Position numbers and translations under genes: made by a program. Shown one piece after another: positions 1 through 10,200 of a stretch of DNA of 64,000 bases (positions are counted from its first letter, which is position 1; each line of letters opens with the position of its first letter). This DNA comes from Lactobacillus sp. (GTDB lineage Bacteria; Bacillota; Bacilli; Lactobacillales; Lactobacillaceae). Location: NCBI GenBank assembly GCA_022484695.1, contig JAKVKU010000001.1, positions 434,001 through 498,000 of the forward strand, written 5' to 3'. Below the pieces are notes generated by a model. The model was not told where the DNA came from and made no database searches. It worked only from the letters and a program-made list of their open reading frames with translations.

Positions 1-80
1 GGGAGGGCTTTCAGCTCGTTTTCCTAGGGCCATTGGCACATTTATAAACGAACAGAAATATTGATATTTTACAATTAGAG

Positions 81-113
81 AGCTGATGACAATTTTTTGT
101 CACAGCTTTTTTT
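81..113 (+). terminator. Terminator-like hairpin just upstream of the WxL cluster
   Basis: AGCTGATGACAA pairs with TTGTCACAGCT and is followed by seven T. It ends directly at the GGGAG ribosome site of the first gene, so it either terminates an upstream gene outside the window or acts as an attenuator in the leader of the WxL operon. Confidence 0.6.
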
Positions 114-126
114 GGGAGATTTAACG

Positions 127-1191
127 ATGAAGATAAAAACATATTTTTATGCGGTAATCGTGGCGTTGGCCGGGTTTTTAGGTTTAGCCGCACCCCAGGC
201 GGTCCAAGCTGCCGGCACACCAACGGGGGCACAGTTCTATATTGCCCCGGCATATCCGGATAATCAGACCGATAAATCTCTCGGCTATTTTGATTTAAAG
301 GTGACCCCGGGGCAAACCGGCAAGCTGGGGGTGGTGGTACAAAACACCAGTAAGACCGACAGTCGGACGATTCAAGTTACCCCGATAGCGGCCACCACCA
401 ATAATGCGGGGCAGATCAACTATACCCCCAGCAATAAAAAGGCTGATAAGTCAGCCCAGTATCGCTTGAATCAACTGTTTTCAAAACCCGTGGCTATCGA
501 CTTAGAACCAGAAGAAAGCAAGACCGTGAGTTTTGAATACATTATTCCCAAAGACGGCTTTAAGGGTCAGATTTTAGGCAGTATCTATGCCTTTGACCAG
601 TCCAGCCAAGCTAAAAGTAAGACCCAATTTGGGCTTTCCAACGAATTTGCCATGGCCCTGGGCGTTAGTTTAAACCAGAATCCGGAGGAAAAATTGATAC
701 CGGACCTGAAGTTAAGTAAAGTCGCCCCAGACGCAGTTAATCGTATCCCTTATATCATCGCCAATGTGCGCAATGTGGCACCCACGATGTTTCGGGGGAT
801 GACCGTTAACGCTGACGTGACTCGTCAGGGCAATGCCAAGCGGGTCTACCATAAGACCATCAATGATGGCTCCATGGCACCAAATTCAAATTTTGATTTA
901 CAAATTCCAACAGGTAAAAATGCCATTGAACCGGGGAAATATCATCTGAAACTGGTTATCCATGCGGTGGATAAGACCTGGACTTTCAATCGAAACTTTA
1001 CCGTGACAGATACGCAAAACAAGGCCATTAACAAGAAGGTTGGCACTAAGAAGACCAATAATTGGACGTTGTGGATTATTGTAATTGTTATTTTGTTGCT
1101 GGTGATCAATGGGATTTTACTGGCTTACTATTTAAGAAGACGGAAACAACAAAGCAAGCACGCGAAGGGACATGCACGTAGGAGGCGTTGA
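127..1191 (+). CDS. WxL-interacting surface protein (DUF916 + DUF3324), CscA-like
   Basis: This is a membrane-anchored surface protein that in known WxL clusters binds WxL proteins and holds them on the wall. The sequence shows a signal peptide (about residues 1-28, cleavage near AVQA/A), a DUF916-type beta domain (about 35-155), a DUF3324-type domain (about 165-300), one transmembrane helix near residue 320 and a strongly basic tail ending in RRRR. The ATG at 127 is chosen over an upstream in-frame TTG at 97 because GGGAG lies 8 bases before it and the signal peptide starts there. It is the first gene of a three-gene operon with a small LPXTG protein and a WxL protein, the layout described for csc clusters. 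Family assignment is from domain resemblance only. Confidence 0.88.
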   Translation: MKIKTYFYAVIVALAGFLGLAAPQAVQAAGTPTGAQFYIAPAYPDNQTDKSLGYFDLKVTPGQTGKLGVVVQNTSKTDSRTIQVTPIAATTNNAGQINYTPSNKKADKSAQYRLNQLFSKPVAIDLEPEESKTVSFEYIIPKDGFKGQILGSIYAFDQSSQAKSKTQFGLSNEFAMALGVSLNQNPEEKLIPDLKLSKVAPDAVNRIPYIIANVRNVAPTMFRGMTVNADVTRQGNAKRVYHKTINDGSMAPNSNFDLQIPTGKNAIEPGKYHLKLVIHAVDKTWTFNRNFTVTDTQNKAINKKVGTKKTNNWTLWIIVIVILLLVINGILLAYYLRRRKQQSKHAKGHARRRR

Positions 1192-1192
1192 T

Positions 1193-1597
1193 ATGGCAAA
1201 ATTTTTATTAAAAATCAATATCAGTGTTACTGGGATATTGGTAGCCATAATGATTATCGTTGCTAGCCTTGCGCCGTCGCAAACGGTTTATGCCCAATCC
1301 AGCACCGGTCAATTTACAGTTTGTCAAGATCAACCCGAACCCACGCCTAAACCTGATGAAACGGTGCCACCTAAGCCCCAACCCCAAGAACCCACCAAGC
1401 CCAGCCAACCGCCAAGTACCGGGCAAACTGGTGCTGCCAAGCCCACGGGGATGGTTCAAAAACTAGCCGGCTTCTTGCCCCAAACCGGGGACAAGTTGGA
1501 TTATTGGCTGATGCTTATTGGCGTGGAATTGATCAGCTTGGCCATTATTCTAGGCGGCATTCGCCGGCAAAAGGAGCGAACATATGAGAAAAAATAG
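1193..1597 (+). CDS. Small LPXTG-anchored surface protein of the WxL cluster (CscD-like)
   Basis: A 134-residue secreted protein: hydrophobic signal segment (residues 8-34), proline- and lysine-rich spacer (about 48-75), an LPQTG sortase signal at 95-99, a membrane helix and a positive tail. The ATG at 1193 has AGGAGG 7 bases upstream and follows the previous stop by one base, so it is preferred to the upstream ATG at 1172. Small LPXTG proteins of this kind accompany DUF916 and WxL genes in csc clusters, where they are thought to tether the complex covalently to peptidoglycan. That role is inferred from context. Confidence 0.85.
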   Translation: MAKFLLKINISVTGILVAIMIIVASLAPSQTVYAQSSTGQFTVCQDQPEPTPKPDETVPPKPQPQEPTKPSQPPSTGQTGAAKPTGMVQKLAGFLPQTGDKLDYWLMLIGVELISLAIILGGIRRQKERTYEKK

Positions 1598-3176
1598 CAC
1601 TAAACTCGTTCGCATCCTTTGGGTATTGTTGGCGCTGGTTGGGCTGAGTGTCGTGGGCCAGCAGCTTCTGAAGTCACCGGATGTGGTTCAAGCGGCTGCA
1701 CCGACACCGGAGAATACTGTTTCAGCTGCAGGGTGGCAAATTTTAGGTGGTATTGTTATTTCTAACGGCATTACTGCTCAGCCCAGTGATGTGAATGCGA
1801 TTAAAGCGCCCACGACAACGATTAGTTTTACTGCCATGCATAAGGATGATGTAGGTTTTAGCGGAAGTATCCTCAAGAATGCCACGGTCCGGGAGTATGT
1901 TAATGGCAGTTGGAACAATGTACCAACAGGGTTTAATCGAACCAAACCAAATAATTATTCAGCCAATGTAGCCCTGACCTTTAATGATCTAGCTGTGGGG
2001 ACACACTATTATCAGATTGCAGTAACTTATGTTAACTGGCTTGGTATAACTGTGGACACTAAGTATAGCCGGGTGGTTACCGTCAACATTGCCCCACAAC
2101 CTGTTGATGCCACAGCTATCGCACCAACGGCCACACCGGCCACGATATTTTGGGGCCAAACCACTAGCCTAGATGCTCATTTGACGCCGGCCAATAGTAC
2201 GGCCACTGTTAGTTGGGCTTTCGGGGATAGCTCGTTAGGAGCTTTTTCCAACAGTACCGGGATCCAAACGAACTTCACGTCGACATTATCCCCTACTGAT
2301 GACAACTTGAAGCAGGCTGCTGGGGTAGTTAGCACAGCCACTGCTACGGCAACCAATTCCGGTGGTGGGAAACTTAGCGGCGGTGCCCAGGTCACAATAG
2401 GTGGCTTGACGAAGCAAAACGTCATTGAAGGCGATACATTGACCTATTATCCACCCGCTTTGGATACGATGACACCACCCACTGGCGCTGGGGTGAGTTA
2501 TAAGTGGCAAATATACGATTCCAACTACAAGCTCTTGTCTAATCCGGGAGGTACGGTAGCTGGAAATGGGAAAACATTGACTTGGACGAACGTACCAATG
2601 CCTAGTTCAAGCATATATTATTTAAAATTGAACATCACGATTACAAAAGATAATCAATCGGCGATTTGGCAGTCCAACTATGCGCCGCTAACCGTAGAGC
2701 CAGCTGTGGTGAAGTTGATTGCGGTGCCGAATTTATTGTTCAATAAATTTGACGGCACCAATTACACGACGCCCAGTATTCAAGATTTTTATAACCCAGC
2801 GGGGTTGACCTTGAATTATGTCCCCAAGAGGAACGTTAAGGCCAGCACTAACTATGATGGCAATAACAACGATTTGTTAGCCGTATCCGGTAAGAAGTGG
2901 ACCTTAACGGTGGGTTTTTCACCGTTCCGCAATATGGATGATCAGAACTATTTATCATCGGATAAGGGTGGTACTGCGCAATTCAACTTAAACGTGAATG
3001 GAAAAAGTTTTCTGGCGTCGGATAATAATACCCCAGTCACGCTGTTTACCAATTCCGCCGACAGTTATACGGGGAGTTTAAACAACAGCACGACTTTGAA
3101 AATTCCGCAGGTTAAAACTGTGACGCCGGGGACCTATCAATCCACGGCGACTTGGACCTTGATCAAAGCACCATAG
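1584..3176 (+). CDS. WxL-domain cell-wall surface protein
   Basis: A 530-residue secreted protein. It has a signal peptide (about residues 8-37), Ig-like repeats in the middle, and a C-terminal WxL domain with the proximal motif (KKWTL, W439) and the distal motif ending the protein (TWTLIKAP, W524). WxL domains bind peptidoglycan non-covalently and interact with the DUF916/DUF3324 partner encoded two genes upstream. The ATG at 1584 has AAGGAG 7 bases before it and overlaps the end of the LPXTG gene by 14 bases, indicating translational coupling. A strong terminator follows. The ligand is not evident from the sequence. Confidence 0.88.
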   Translation: MRKNSTKLVRILWVLLALVGLSVVGQQLLKSPDVVQAAAPTPENTVSAAGWQILGGIVISNGITAQPSDVNAIKAPTTTISFTAMHKDDVGFSGSILKNATVREYVNGSWNNVPTGFNRTKPNNYSANVALTFNDLAVGTHYYQIAVTYVNWLGITVDTKYSRVVTVNIAPQPVDATAIAPTATPATIFWGQTTSLDAHLTPANSTATVSWAFGDSSLGAFSNSTGIQTNFTSTLSPTDDNLKQAAGVVSTATATATNSGGGKLSGGAQVTIGGLTKQNVIEGDTLTYYPPALDTMTPPTGAGVSYKWQIYDSNYKLLSNPGGTVAGNGKTLTWTNVPMPSSSIYYLKLNITITKDNQSAIWQSNYAPLTVEPAVVKLIAVPNLLFNKFDGTNYTTPSIQDFYNPAGLTLNYVPKRNVKASTNYDGNNNDLLAVSGKKWTLTVGFSPFRNMDDQNYLSSDKGGTAQFNLNVNGKSFLASDNNTPVTLFTNSADSYTGSLNNSTTLKIPQVKTVTPGTYQSTATWTLIKAP

Positions 3177-3213
3177 ATCCTGGGACTTGAGAAATACCAT
3201 CTGTTAAAACTGC

Positions 3214-3266
3214 AATATGTGTCTTAGTCAAAGTTTAGCTGCTTTGATTGAGGCGCATATTTTTTT
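3214..3266 (+). terminator. Rho-independent terminator of the WxL operon
   Basis: A 20-bp stem (3214-3233 with 3242-3261, G-U pairs allowed) is followed by a T run. Confidence 0.9.
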
Positions 3267-3320
3267 GCATGGGGATGCTGGCACACACTTGAAAAATAAT
3301 TATTTTTTATAAATACTATT

Positions 3321-3351
3321 TTGACGCTTTTTTGAGTGAGTTTGCTATAAT
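3321..3351 (+). promoter_or_regulatory. Promoter of the SDR gene
   Basis: TTGACG (3321-3326) and a perfect TATAAT (3346-3351), spaced 19 bp, lie 44 bases before the start codon. Confidence 0.6.
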
Positions 3352-3356
3352 TAAAG

Positions 3357-3370
3357 TGTAAACGCTTTCT
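3357..3370 (+). promoter_or_regulatory. cre box (CcpA site) over the SDR transcription start
   Basis: TGTAAACGCTTTCT matches the cre consensus TGWAANCGNTNWCA at all positions but the last. It sits just after the -10 box, where CcpA binding normally represses. Confidence 0.7.
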
Positions 3371-3394
3371 AAAAAACATATAAGGAGCTATATT

Positions 3395-4153
3395 ATGAAA
3401 AATTACTTAGATCTCACTGGAAAAGTTGCCGTTGTCACTGGAGCTTCTTCAGGTTTAGGCCATGAATATGCCAAAGCTTTAGCAGAAAATGGTGCCAAAG
3501 TGGCGGTCATGGCTCGGCGGGTGGAGCGCTTGGAGGCCTTAAAGCAGGAAATTGAAGCCAATGGCGGGGAATGCTTGCCTGTTCAATTGGATGTGACCGA
3601 TGAGGCCAACGTGGTCAAAGCTGTGCAAACTGCAGCCGACCATTTTGGCAAGATTGATATTTTGGTGAACAATGCTGGGGCCATCAAGGTTACGCCATCT
3701 GTGGCGTTATCCTTGGCGGATTGGCAACAGGTGGTGGCCGTGAGCTTGTCCGGTTATTTCTTAATGGCCCGGGAATGTGGGAAGCATATGATCGCCAACA
3801 ATTATGGCCGCATCATCAATACTTGTTCCATGTTTGGACTGATTGCCGGCTTTCATATGCCGAACCTAGTTTATAACGCCACCAAAGGGGCGGTGCCAAA
3901 CTTTACCCGCAGTTTGGCCCAAGAGTGGGCTGAATATAACATTACGGTGAATGCCATTGCGCCGGGGATGTTCCCCAGCGAAATGATGGTGATGGACGAC
4001 AACACTCGGGGGCTGTTGAAGAGCCGCTGTCCAATTGGCCGGCCGGGTAAAATCGATGAGCTGTTAGGTCAACTATTATTATTTGCGTCAGAAGCGTCAT
4101 CTTATACCACTGGTCAAACCATTGCCATTGATGGTGGTTGGACATCTGTATAA
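3395..4153 (+). CDS. SDR-family oxidoreductase (gluconate 5-dehydrogenase-like)
   Basis: A 252-residue classical short-chain dehydrogenase. The NAD(P)-binding TGASSGLG is at 15-22, NNAG at 92-95, and the catalytic Ser145, Tyr160 and Lys164 (YNATK) are in place. The C-terminal GQTIAIDGGW is typical of the family. The closest general resemblance is to sugar-acid dehydrogenases such as gluconate 5-dehydrogenase or KduD, but the substrate cannot be fixed from motifs. The gene is monocistronic, has AAGGAG upstream of its ATG, and carries a promoter overlapped by a cre box. This predicts repression by CcpA on preferred sugars and supports a role in carbohydrate use. A gluconate permease gene with its own cre box lies 33 kb away and may be functionally related (inference). 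Confidence 0.85.
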   Translation: MKNYLDLTGKVAVVTGASSGLGHEYAKALAENGAKVAVMARRVERLEALKQEIEANGGECLPVQLDVTDEANVVKAVQTAADHFGKIDILVNNAGAIKVTPSVALSLADWQQVVAVSLSGYFLMARECGKHMIANNYGRIINTCSMFGLIAGFHMPNLVYNATKGAVPNFTRSLAQEWAEYNITVNAIAPGMFPSEMMVMDDNTRGLLKSRCPIGRPGKIDELLGQLLLFASEASSYTTGQTIAIDGGWTSV

Positions 4154-4167
4154 AAATTTATGTAAAT

Positions 4168-4208
4168 AAAAAAACTTCTAGGAAAATGATTTTCCCGGAA
4201 GTTTTTTT
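4168..4208. terminator. Bidirectional terminator between SDR and adhesin genes
   Basis: The stem AACTTCTAGGAAAA / TTTTCCCGGAAGTT is flanked by A and T runs, so it can serve both convergent genes. Confidence 0.85.
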
Positions 4209-4222
4209 ATTTAGCGCTGAAC

Positions 4223-7200
4223 TTATTTTTTGTCGGCAGGTTTACTTGCCTTATCATGGCGCTTACGACCAATAGTGATTAAACCAGCTAAAGTCGCAAA
4301 GCCTAAGATACCCACACCCAGCACTTGCAGCCAAGTTTGTTTAGCTTCACCAGTTTGTGGCAGTGGCGTTAAGCCGGTAGCCTTTGCTGGAGTTTGCTTG
4401 TTCTTGGCGTCATTTGGCGTACCAGTTGCGTTTGAATTGGCGGTATTGACCAATTGACCTAGAATGCCATTGGAACTTGGCGGCGTTGTTGGTTGTGGTG
4501 TCGCCGGTGTAGTAGGCGTCGTCGGTGTTGTTGGGGTAGTAGGTGGTGTGGTTGGCGTTGTTGGTTCGGTAGGTTTCGTTGGATCAGTTGGTGTTGTTGG
4601 TTTGCTAGGATCGGTAGGTTTAGATGGGTCGGTTGGTGTAGTAGGCTTACTAGGGTCGGTAGGTTCTGTTGGGTCGGTTGGCGTAGTAGGCTTACTAGGG
4701 TCAGTAGGTTTTGTCGGATCGGTTGGTTTGCTAGGGTCAGTCGGCTTGCTAGGGTCGACGTGTTTCTTGATATAGACGATAGCTTTGCCGTCCTTGGTGA
4801 TGGTCACAATTGTAGAACTTGTGGCATCGTAGCCGGCAGGGACACTGCCCTTCACATCAACGGTAGAACCCGGTTTGCCTGTTACCGTCATAGAATGGAT
4901 AACCTTACCATTCTCGTCCACGAAGTCAACGTTCGTGGAAACATCTGCTTCAACCGGTGGCGTGGTTTGTTGTTTTTTAACATGAACGATAGCTTTACCA
5001 TCTTTGGTTATAGTGATGATGGTGGAGTCGGTTGGATCGTAGCCGGCAGGGACATCGTTCTTCACATCAACGGTTGTGCCAGGTTTACCAGTCTTGGTCA
5101 CGGAATGAATGGTATTGCCATTTTCATCCACGAAATCAACGTTGGTGGACACGTCCGCTTCAACCGGTGCATCTTTTTTGACCGTAATATTAACCGTACC
5201 ATCTTTAGACAACGTAACAGTGGTTGAATCAACGGCAGTGTAGCCAGCAGGGACATCCGCGGCAACGTTTACCTTGTCGCCAGCCTTCCCAGTCTTAGTC
5301 ACAGACTTGATTGGTTGGCCAGTTGCCTCATCGACGAAGTTGACTTTGGTTGTAACGTCCACTTCAACGGGTGCGTCTTTTTTGACCTTGATGTTAACCG
5401 TACCATCTTTAGACAACGTAACAGTGGTTGAATCAACGGCAGTGTAACCGGAAGGGACATCAGCAGAAACATTCACACTGTCGTTAGCTTTCCCAGTCTT
5501 CGTAACGGATTTAACGGTTTGCCCAGTGGTTTCATCGACGAAATTCACGGTGGTGGTCACGTCAGTTTCAACCGGTGCTTCCTGTTTCACTTTGATATTG
5601 ACCACACCATCTTTAGATAAAGTGACGGTAGTTGGGTCAACGGCCGTGTAGCCAGTCGGCAGGTCAGCAGCGACATCGACTTTGTCGTCAGCCTTCCCGG
5701 TCTTGGTCACAGACTTGATTGCTTCACCAGTTGTTTCATCCACAAAATTAACGGTAGTAGTCACGTCAGTTTCAACAGGGGTTTCCTGTTTAACCTTGAT
5801 ATTGACCACGCCGTCTTTAGACAACGTAACAGTAGTTGGGTCAACCGCCGTGTAGCCAGTCGGTACATCAGCAGACACATCCACCTGGTCGTCGGCTTTC
5901 CCGGTCTTGGTCACAGACTTGATTGCTTCACCAGTTGTTTCATCAACGAAATTAACCGTTGTCGTCACATCAGTTTCAACCGGCGCATCTTTTTTGACCG
6001 TGATATTGACGATGCCGGCATCAGTTAAAGTAACGCTAGTTGGATCAACGGCAGTGTAACCAGCTGGTGCATCAGCGCCAACATCGACACTTTCGCCAGC
6101 TTTCCCAGTTTTTTCAACTGTCTTGATTGGCTGCTTGGTTGCTTCATCGATGAAATTAACCGTGGTAGTCACATCAGTTTCGACTGGTGCTTTCTTCTCA
6201 ACTTTGATATTGACCACGCCATCTTTAGATAACGTAACGGTAGTTGGATCAACGGCCGTATAGCCGGCAGGCACATCAGCACCAACATCTACAGTTGTAC
6301 CGGCTTCACCAGTTTTATCAACAGAGCTAATAACCGCATTGTTTTCATCCACGAAATTAACTTTAGTGGTCACGTTGGTATCAACCTTCGTGTAAGTCAC
6401 CGTCACCGTTTGATCAGTTGGTTCCGTGGCAGTTTGAGCCAGTGGGTCGGTGAAGACCTTGGTCTTATCGGCAGTGTAGCCGGCAATTTCAGGCACATCT
6501 ACCGCAATATCCGTGGTGTCCGGTGTCCAAACGCCAGTAGCAGTGGCATCGGCACTGCGCAGTTCAATACCATTGCTGGTACTGTTGATAACCCCAGTCC
6601 AAGTCACCGTCTTGGTGATTGGTGCCGGTGTTTGATCCCCAGCCCCTTGGAAATTCACGGTATAAGTGATTTTCTTCGTAACCGTTTCCGTGTTCGCCGT
6701 GACAATTACTTGATAGGTGTTACCAGTAGGATTGCCATCTTTATCCAGCGTCGTATCGGTAAATAGCAGTTTCGTAGGATCAATGGCATTGCCCTTGGCA
6801 TCCAATACATCGGCGACCGTATAATTTTTATCAATAACATCGCCCTTGGCGTAAGGGGCCGCACTGGTGTAATTACTACCAGCTAACCCGCTGGTCGTTT
6901 TGTCAGCTTGACCAGCGTTGTAAGGGGTGAGGTTACCGTTGGCATCTTTGACCAGGACTTGCCAAGTATCAGTGACTTGGCGCGTTGGGATGACCGTTAG
7001 TGTTGTTGGATCAGTTGTGCTGATGGGATTGCCATTGGCATCATAAGGTGTCGCACTGGCGAAGACTTGATAAGTCTTGTTCATCACTGACCCCTTAATA
7101 TCTGCGTCAGCCAGTTTGGTTTCATAAACCAACTTAGCCAGCGCCTTTGAAGCTAAACTAATCCCGCTGACCTTCACACTGGCCGCGTTGGTATAGTCGG

Positions 7201-10200
7201 TTTCTTTGCCATCCCCACCTAAATAGGTGATCGTGGCTTGGCTAGAAATATCATTATTATCAGCATCCAGGATTTTGACGGGCGCCGTCAAGAAAAGGTG
7301 TTGCCCAGTCTTATCCACAAGATTCAAATTGGTATCTGTCCGATTGATAGCAGTGGATAACCCGTTGTACAAGTTTTGGGTCACAGTGGCCGTCGGGTTG
7401 GTCACATCGACTTTGGCAGTGTTGCTAGAAATCGTATCACTAGAACCTTTAATACCAGCAGTTTGGGAGAACTCTGTGGCGCCAATGACCGTCAAGATGA
7501 AGTTCTTACTTTCCCAAGCATTGTGATAGAAATTACCATTATTCCAGTCATCTTGATAAGATGTCCCCCGGGTTAACTGGGTGCCATCAGCTCGGTAAAT
7601 GGTGGTGTCCGGCCGTACGGCAAAATCCCAAGAATTAAACGTGATTTGGGTACCGGGCGCTAAGCTGCTATCTATAACCACTGGAATAAGGCCAGCCAAC
7701 ACGGCACTATTCGTGTACTTCAAATGGGAGAGATACAGCACGGTGTCACCATTTTTATCCGTGAAACTTTCGACCTGTAAATTGGGTTGATTCCAGGCTT
7801 TTCGCAGGGCATCTTGGCCGGCAAAGGCAGTACCTTTAGGGACACGTACATAGCCGCCTACAGCATCAGGGTTAGCTTGGACATAGGTGCCATAAGACGC
7901 TTCATTTTGACCTGGGGCAAACGGCGATGTTTTACCAACTGTGCCTGCTCGAGCAGCAAGGGATTGTAAGCCATCTTTGAAGTAGACCGTTTGACCAGGA
8001 TTGGCAAACTTAATGTTTTCCAAATAACCTGGATTTGAGCGACCACTCCAAAGGAAGTAAGCTGGGTCAGCACCCCAGTATTTCTCCCACATGGTAATAG
8101 CCGGACCATTACTGTAATTAACTGTGACCCATTTTTCACCACCACTTAAAATCTTATCGTCTGCATCTTTTTGTGTGACATTTATATGGTACTGAACGGT
8201 CACCGGATCTTTGGTATAAAAAGTGGCATGGTATTCGATACTTTTATTAGCAGTGGTGGTATTCATAGAACCAGTTGGCCGGACAGCGTCCACGCTACGA
8301 ATGGTGGCGGAGATGATCGGATCGGCAGCGGAACCAATGGTGGCGATATAAGCGCTTTGACCATCAACTATTTTTTGCGTCTCGGTTTTACCACTAGCAG
8401 TGGTAAAGATAACGACCACATTATCCGTGAAACCAATACTCTGCCAATAACTAGGGTTCCCGATGTTCGTGACACTGGTAAGCCCCATGCTATTTGGAAT
8501 ACTAGGATTGATGGTCAATTGAACTTCCGGGTGGCCAGCGTAATCAAAGGTACTGACATCGGTGGCATTGACCCAAAAAACATTTGATGCTGCATCGGTT
8601 GGCCCTGAGGTGATCGTGGACATATCTGAGTTGTTGGCGCCATTAAGATTGCTAGAAAAGCCGTCAAAGGTAATTGTGTTAGTAAATAGTTTATATTGCA
8701 GGACCTGGTAACCGAAGACTGAAATTGCCCGCATATTAAAGGTAAACGGGGAACCGTTAACGCCTAATTTATATTGTACCGGTAAATCCAGTGAGACATT
8801 TTTAGTTAGTTTACTAGCATATTGACTGGTAATATCCATGGTGCCACTATTGGAGATATCTCCCCAAGTCGTGCCTGCTTTAAAAGTGACCACCACTTGA
8901 CTATCGCTAGTTGTCACTGTATAAGGGGCATCGGCTTTATTTTTAGTGGTGCCGGTGAACTTGGTCCCGGTTGGTGCTGAAAAAGTCACAACAAAATCAT
9001 CGGTCAAAACATCATAATTTTTAATATTTGAAAATAGATTATCGCTTAAACGACCGGCGAGTTGGTTCCAATTGGCAATAGCTAATGCATCATGACCATA
9101 TGTCAGGCCATCCTTGGGATCAACGGCCGCAGCCGTATAATTGGCAATCATCATGGAGTCACGAACTTGCGACTCAGTGCCTTGTCGTTTCACAACCTTA
9201 TTCACGGTGGTATCTAATTGGGCCACAGCATTGCCGTTGACTTGGACAGTGAAGGGCAGTGCTGTTGTAGGCTTGCCATCGGCCAAATATTTGCTGTTAG
9301 TATTGGTTTGATAATAAATAGGGGCACTGATTTGGGCGCTATTGTTAAAGGTCAAAACGATGGCATCGTAAGTTTGGCCATCAATGGTAGTGGTTGTTTG
9401 TGTCCGGGAGGCAGCGGAAATAGCGCCCATGCTCATGAAATTCAATGCGCCTTGGGGTGTCAGAATCCGGACAACATCGCCCTTTTGATAAGACCCAGTT
9501 AAGTTATAAACAGCTTGAGCATCGCTAGGCTTACTATCATCAATGGTCGTTGTTCCAGTGAAAGTCGTGTTGGTCTGATCAGCTGCTATTGGGCTAACTG
9601 CTTTGGTGGCATCCGGCTTGGCCGCGTCCGTAGTAGTTTTAGCAGCATCAGCGCTGGCCGCAGCTTTAGCCGCAGTAGGCGCTGGTGTTGTTGCAGCAGC
9701 CTGCGTAGCCGGGGTACTTGTTGGGGCTGCAGTAGGTTGTGCCGTAGCCGCCGGTGCAGTAGTCTGCGGTGTTGCAGGTGTTGCAGGTGTTGCAGGTGTT
9801 GCAGGTGTTGCAGGTGTTGCCGTCGCAGTAGCAGCTTTAGCCGCTTGTTCCACGGGTGTCGTGGTATTAGCGGCGGCCGCTGTTGGTTGGGCTGGGGTAG
9901 CGACTGGTGTATAAGTAATGTAAGGATTATTATTTATAGTTGCAATTGTGCCCGCGGTGTTGATCGTGGCGGTCAGCGTTGGTTGATCAGCTGTGTAGCC
10001 GGCCACAACAGGCGCATTTACGGTGAACGTGGTGCCAGTTGTTCCAGTCACCGCAACGGTTTTGACACCTAGGGATGTGTTAACAGTTGTTTGTAAGGCA
10101 ACAGTCCTGGGTTCAACGGGTGCTTGTTGAACGGCTGCCGTGGTGGCTACCGGTTGTGGCGCCACCGCAGCTTGCTCAGCCGTATCAACCGCCGCAGTGT

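Noticed and set aside
4464-5227. Long plus-strand ORFs opposite the adhesin repeats and spacer
   Set aside because: They are antisense shadows of the repeat and Pro-rich codons, with Cys/Arg- or Gly/Val-rich low-complexity products and no ribosome site.
7310-7320. DnaA-box-like TTATCCACA
   Set aside because: A single copy inside the adhesin coding sequence; no cluster.
9515-10072. Plus-strand ORFs rich in Arg/Cys/Ser or Ala/Val opposite the adhesin N-terminal region
   Set aside because: Shadows of Ala/Thr/Pro-rich coding sequence on the other strand.
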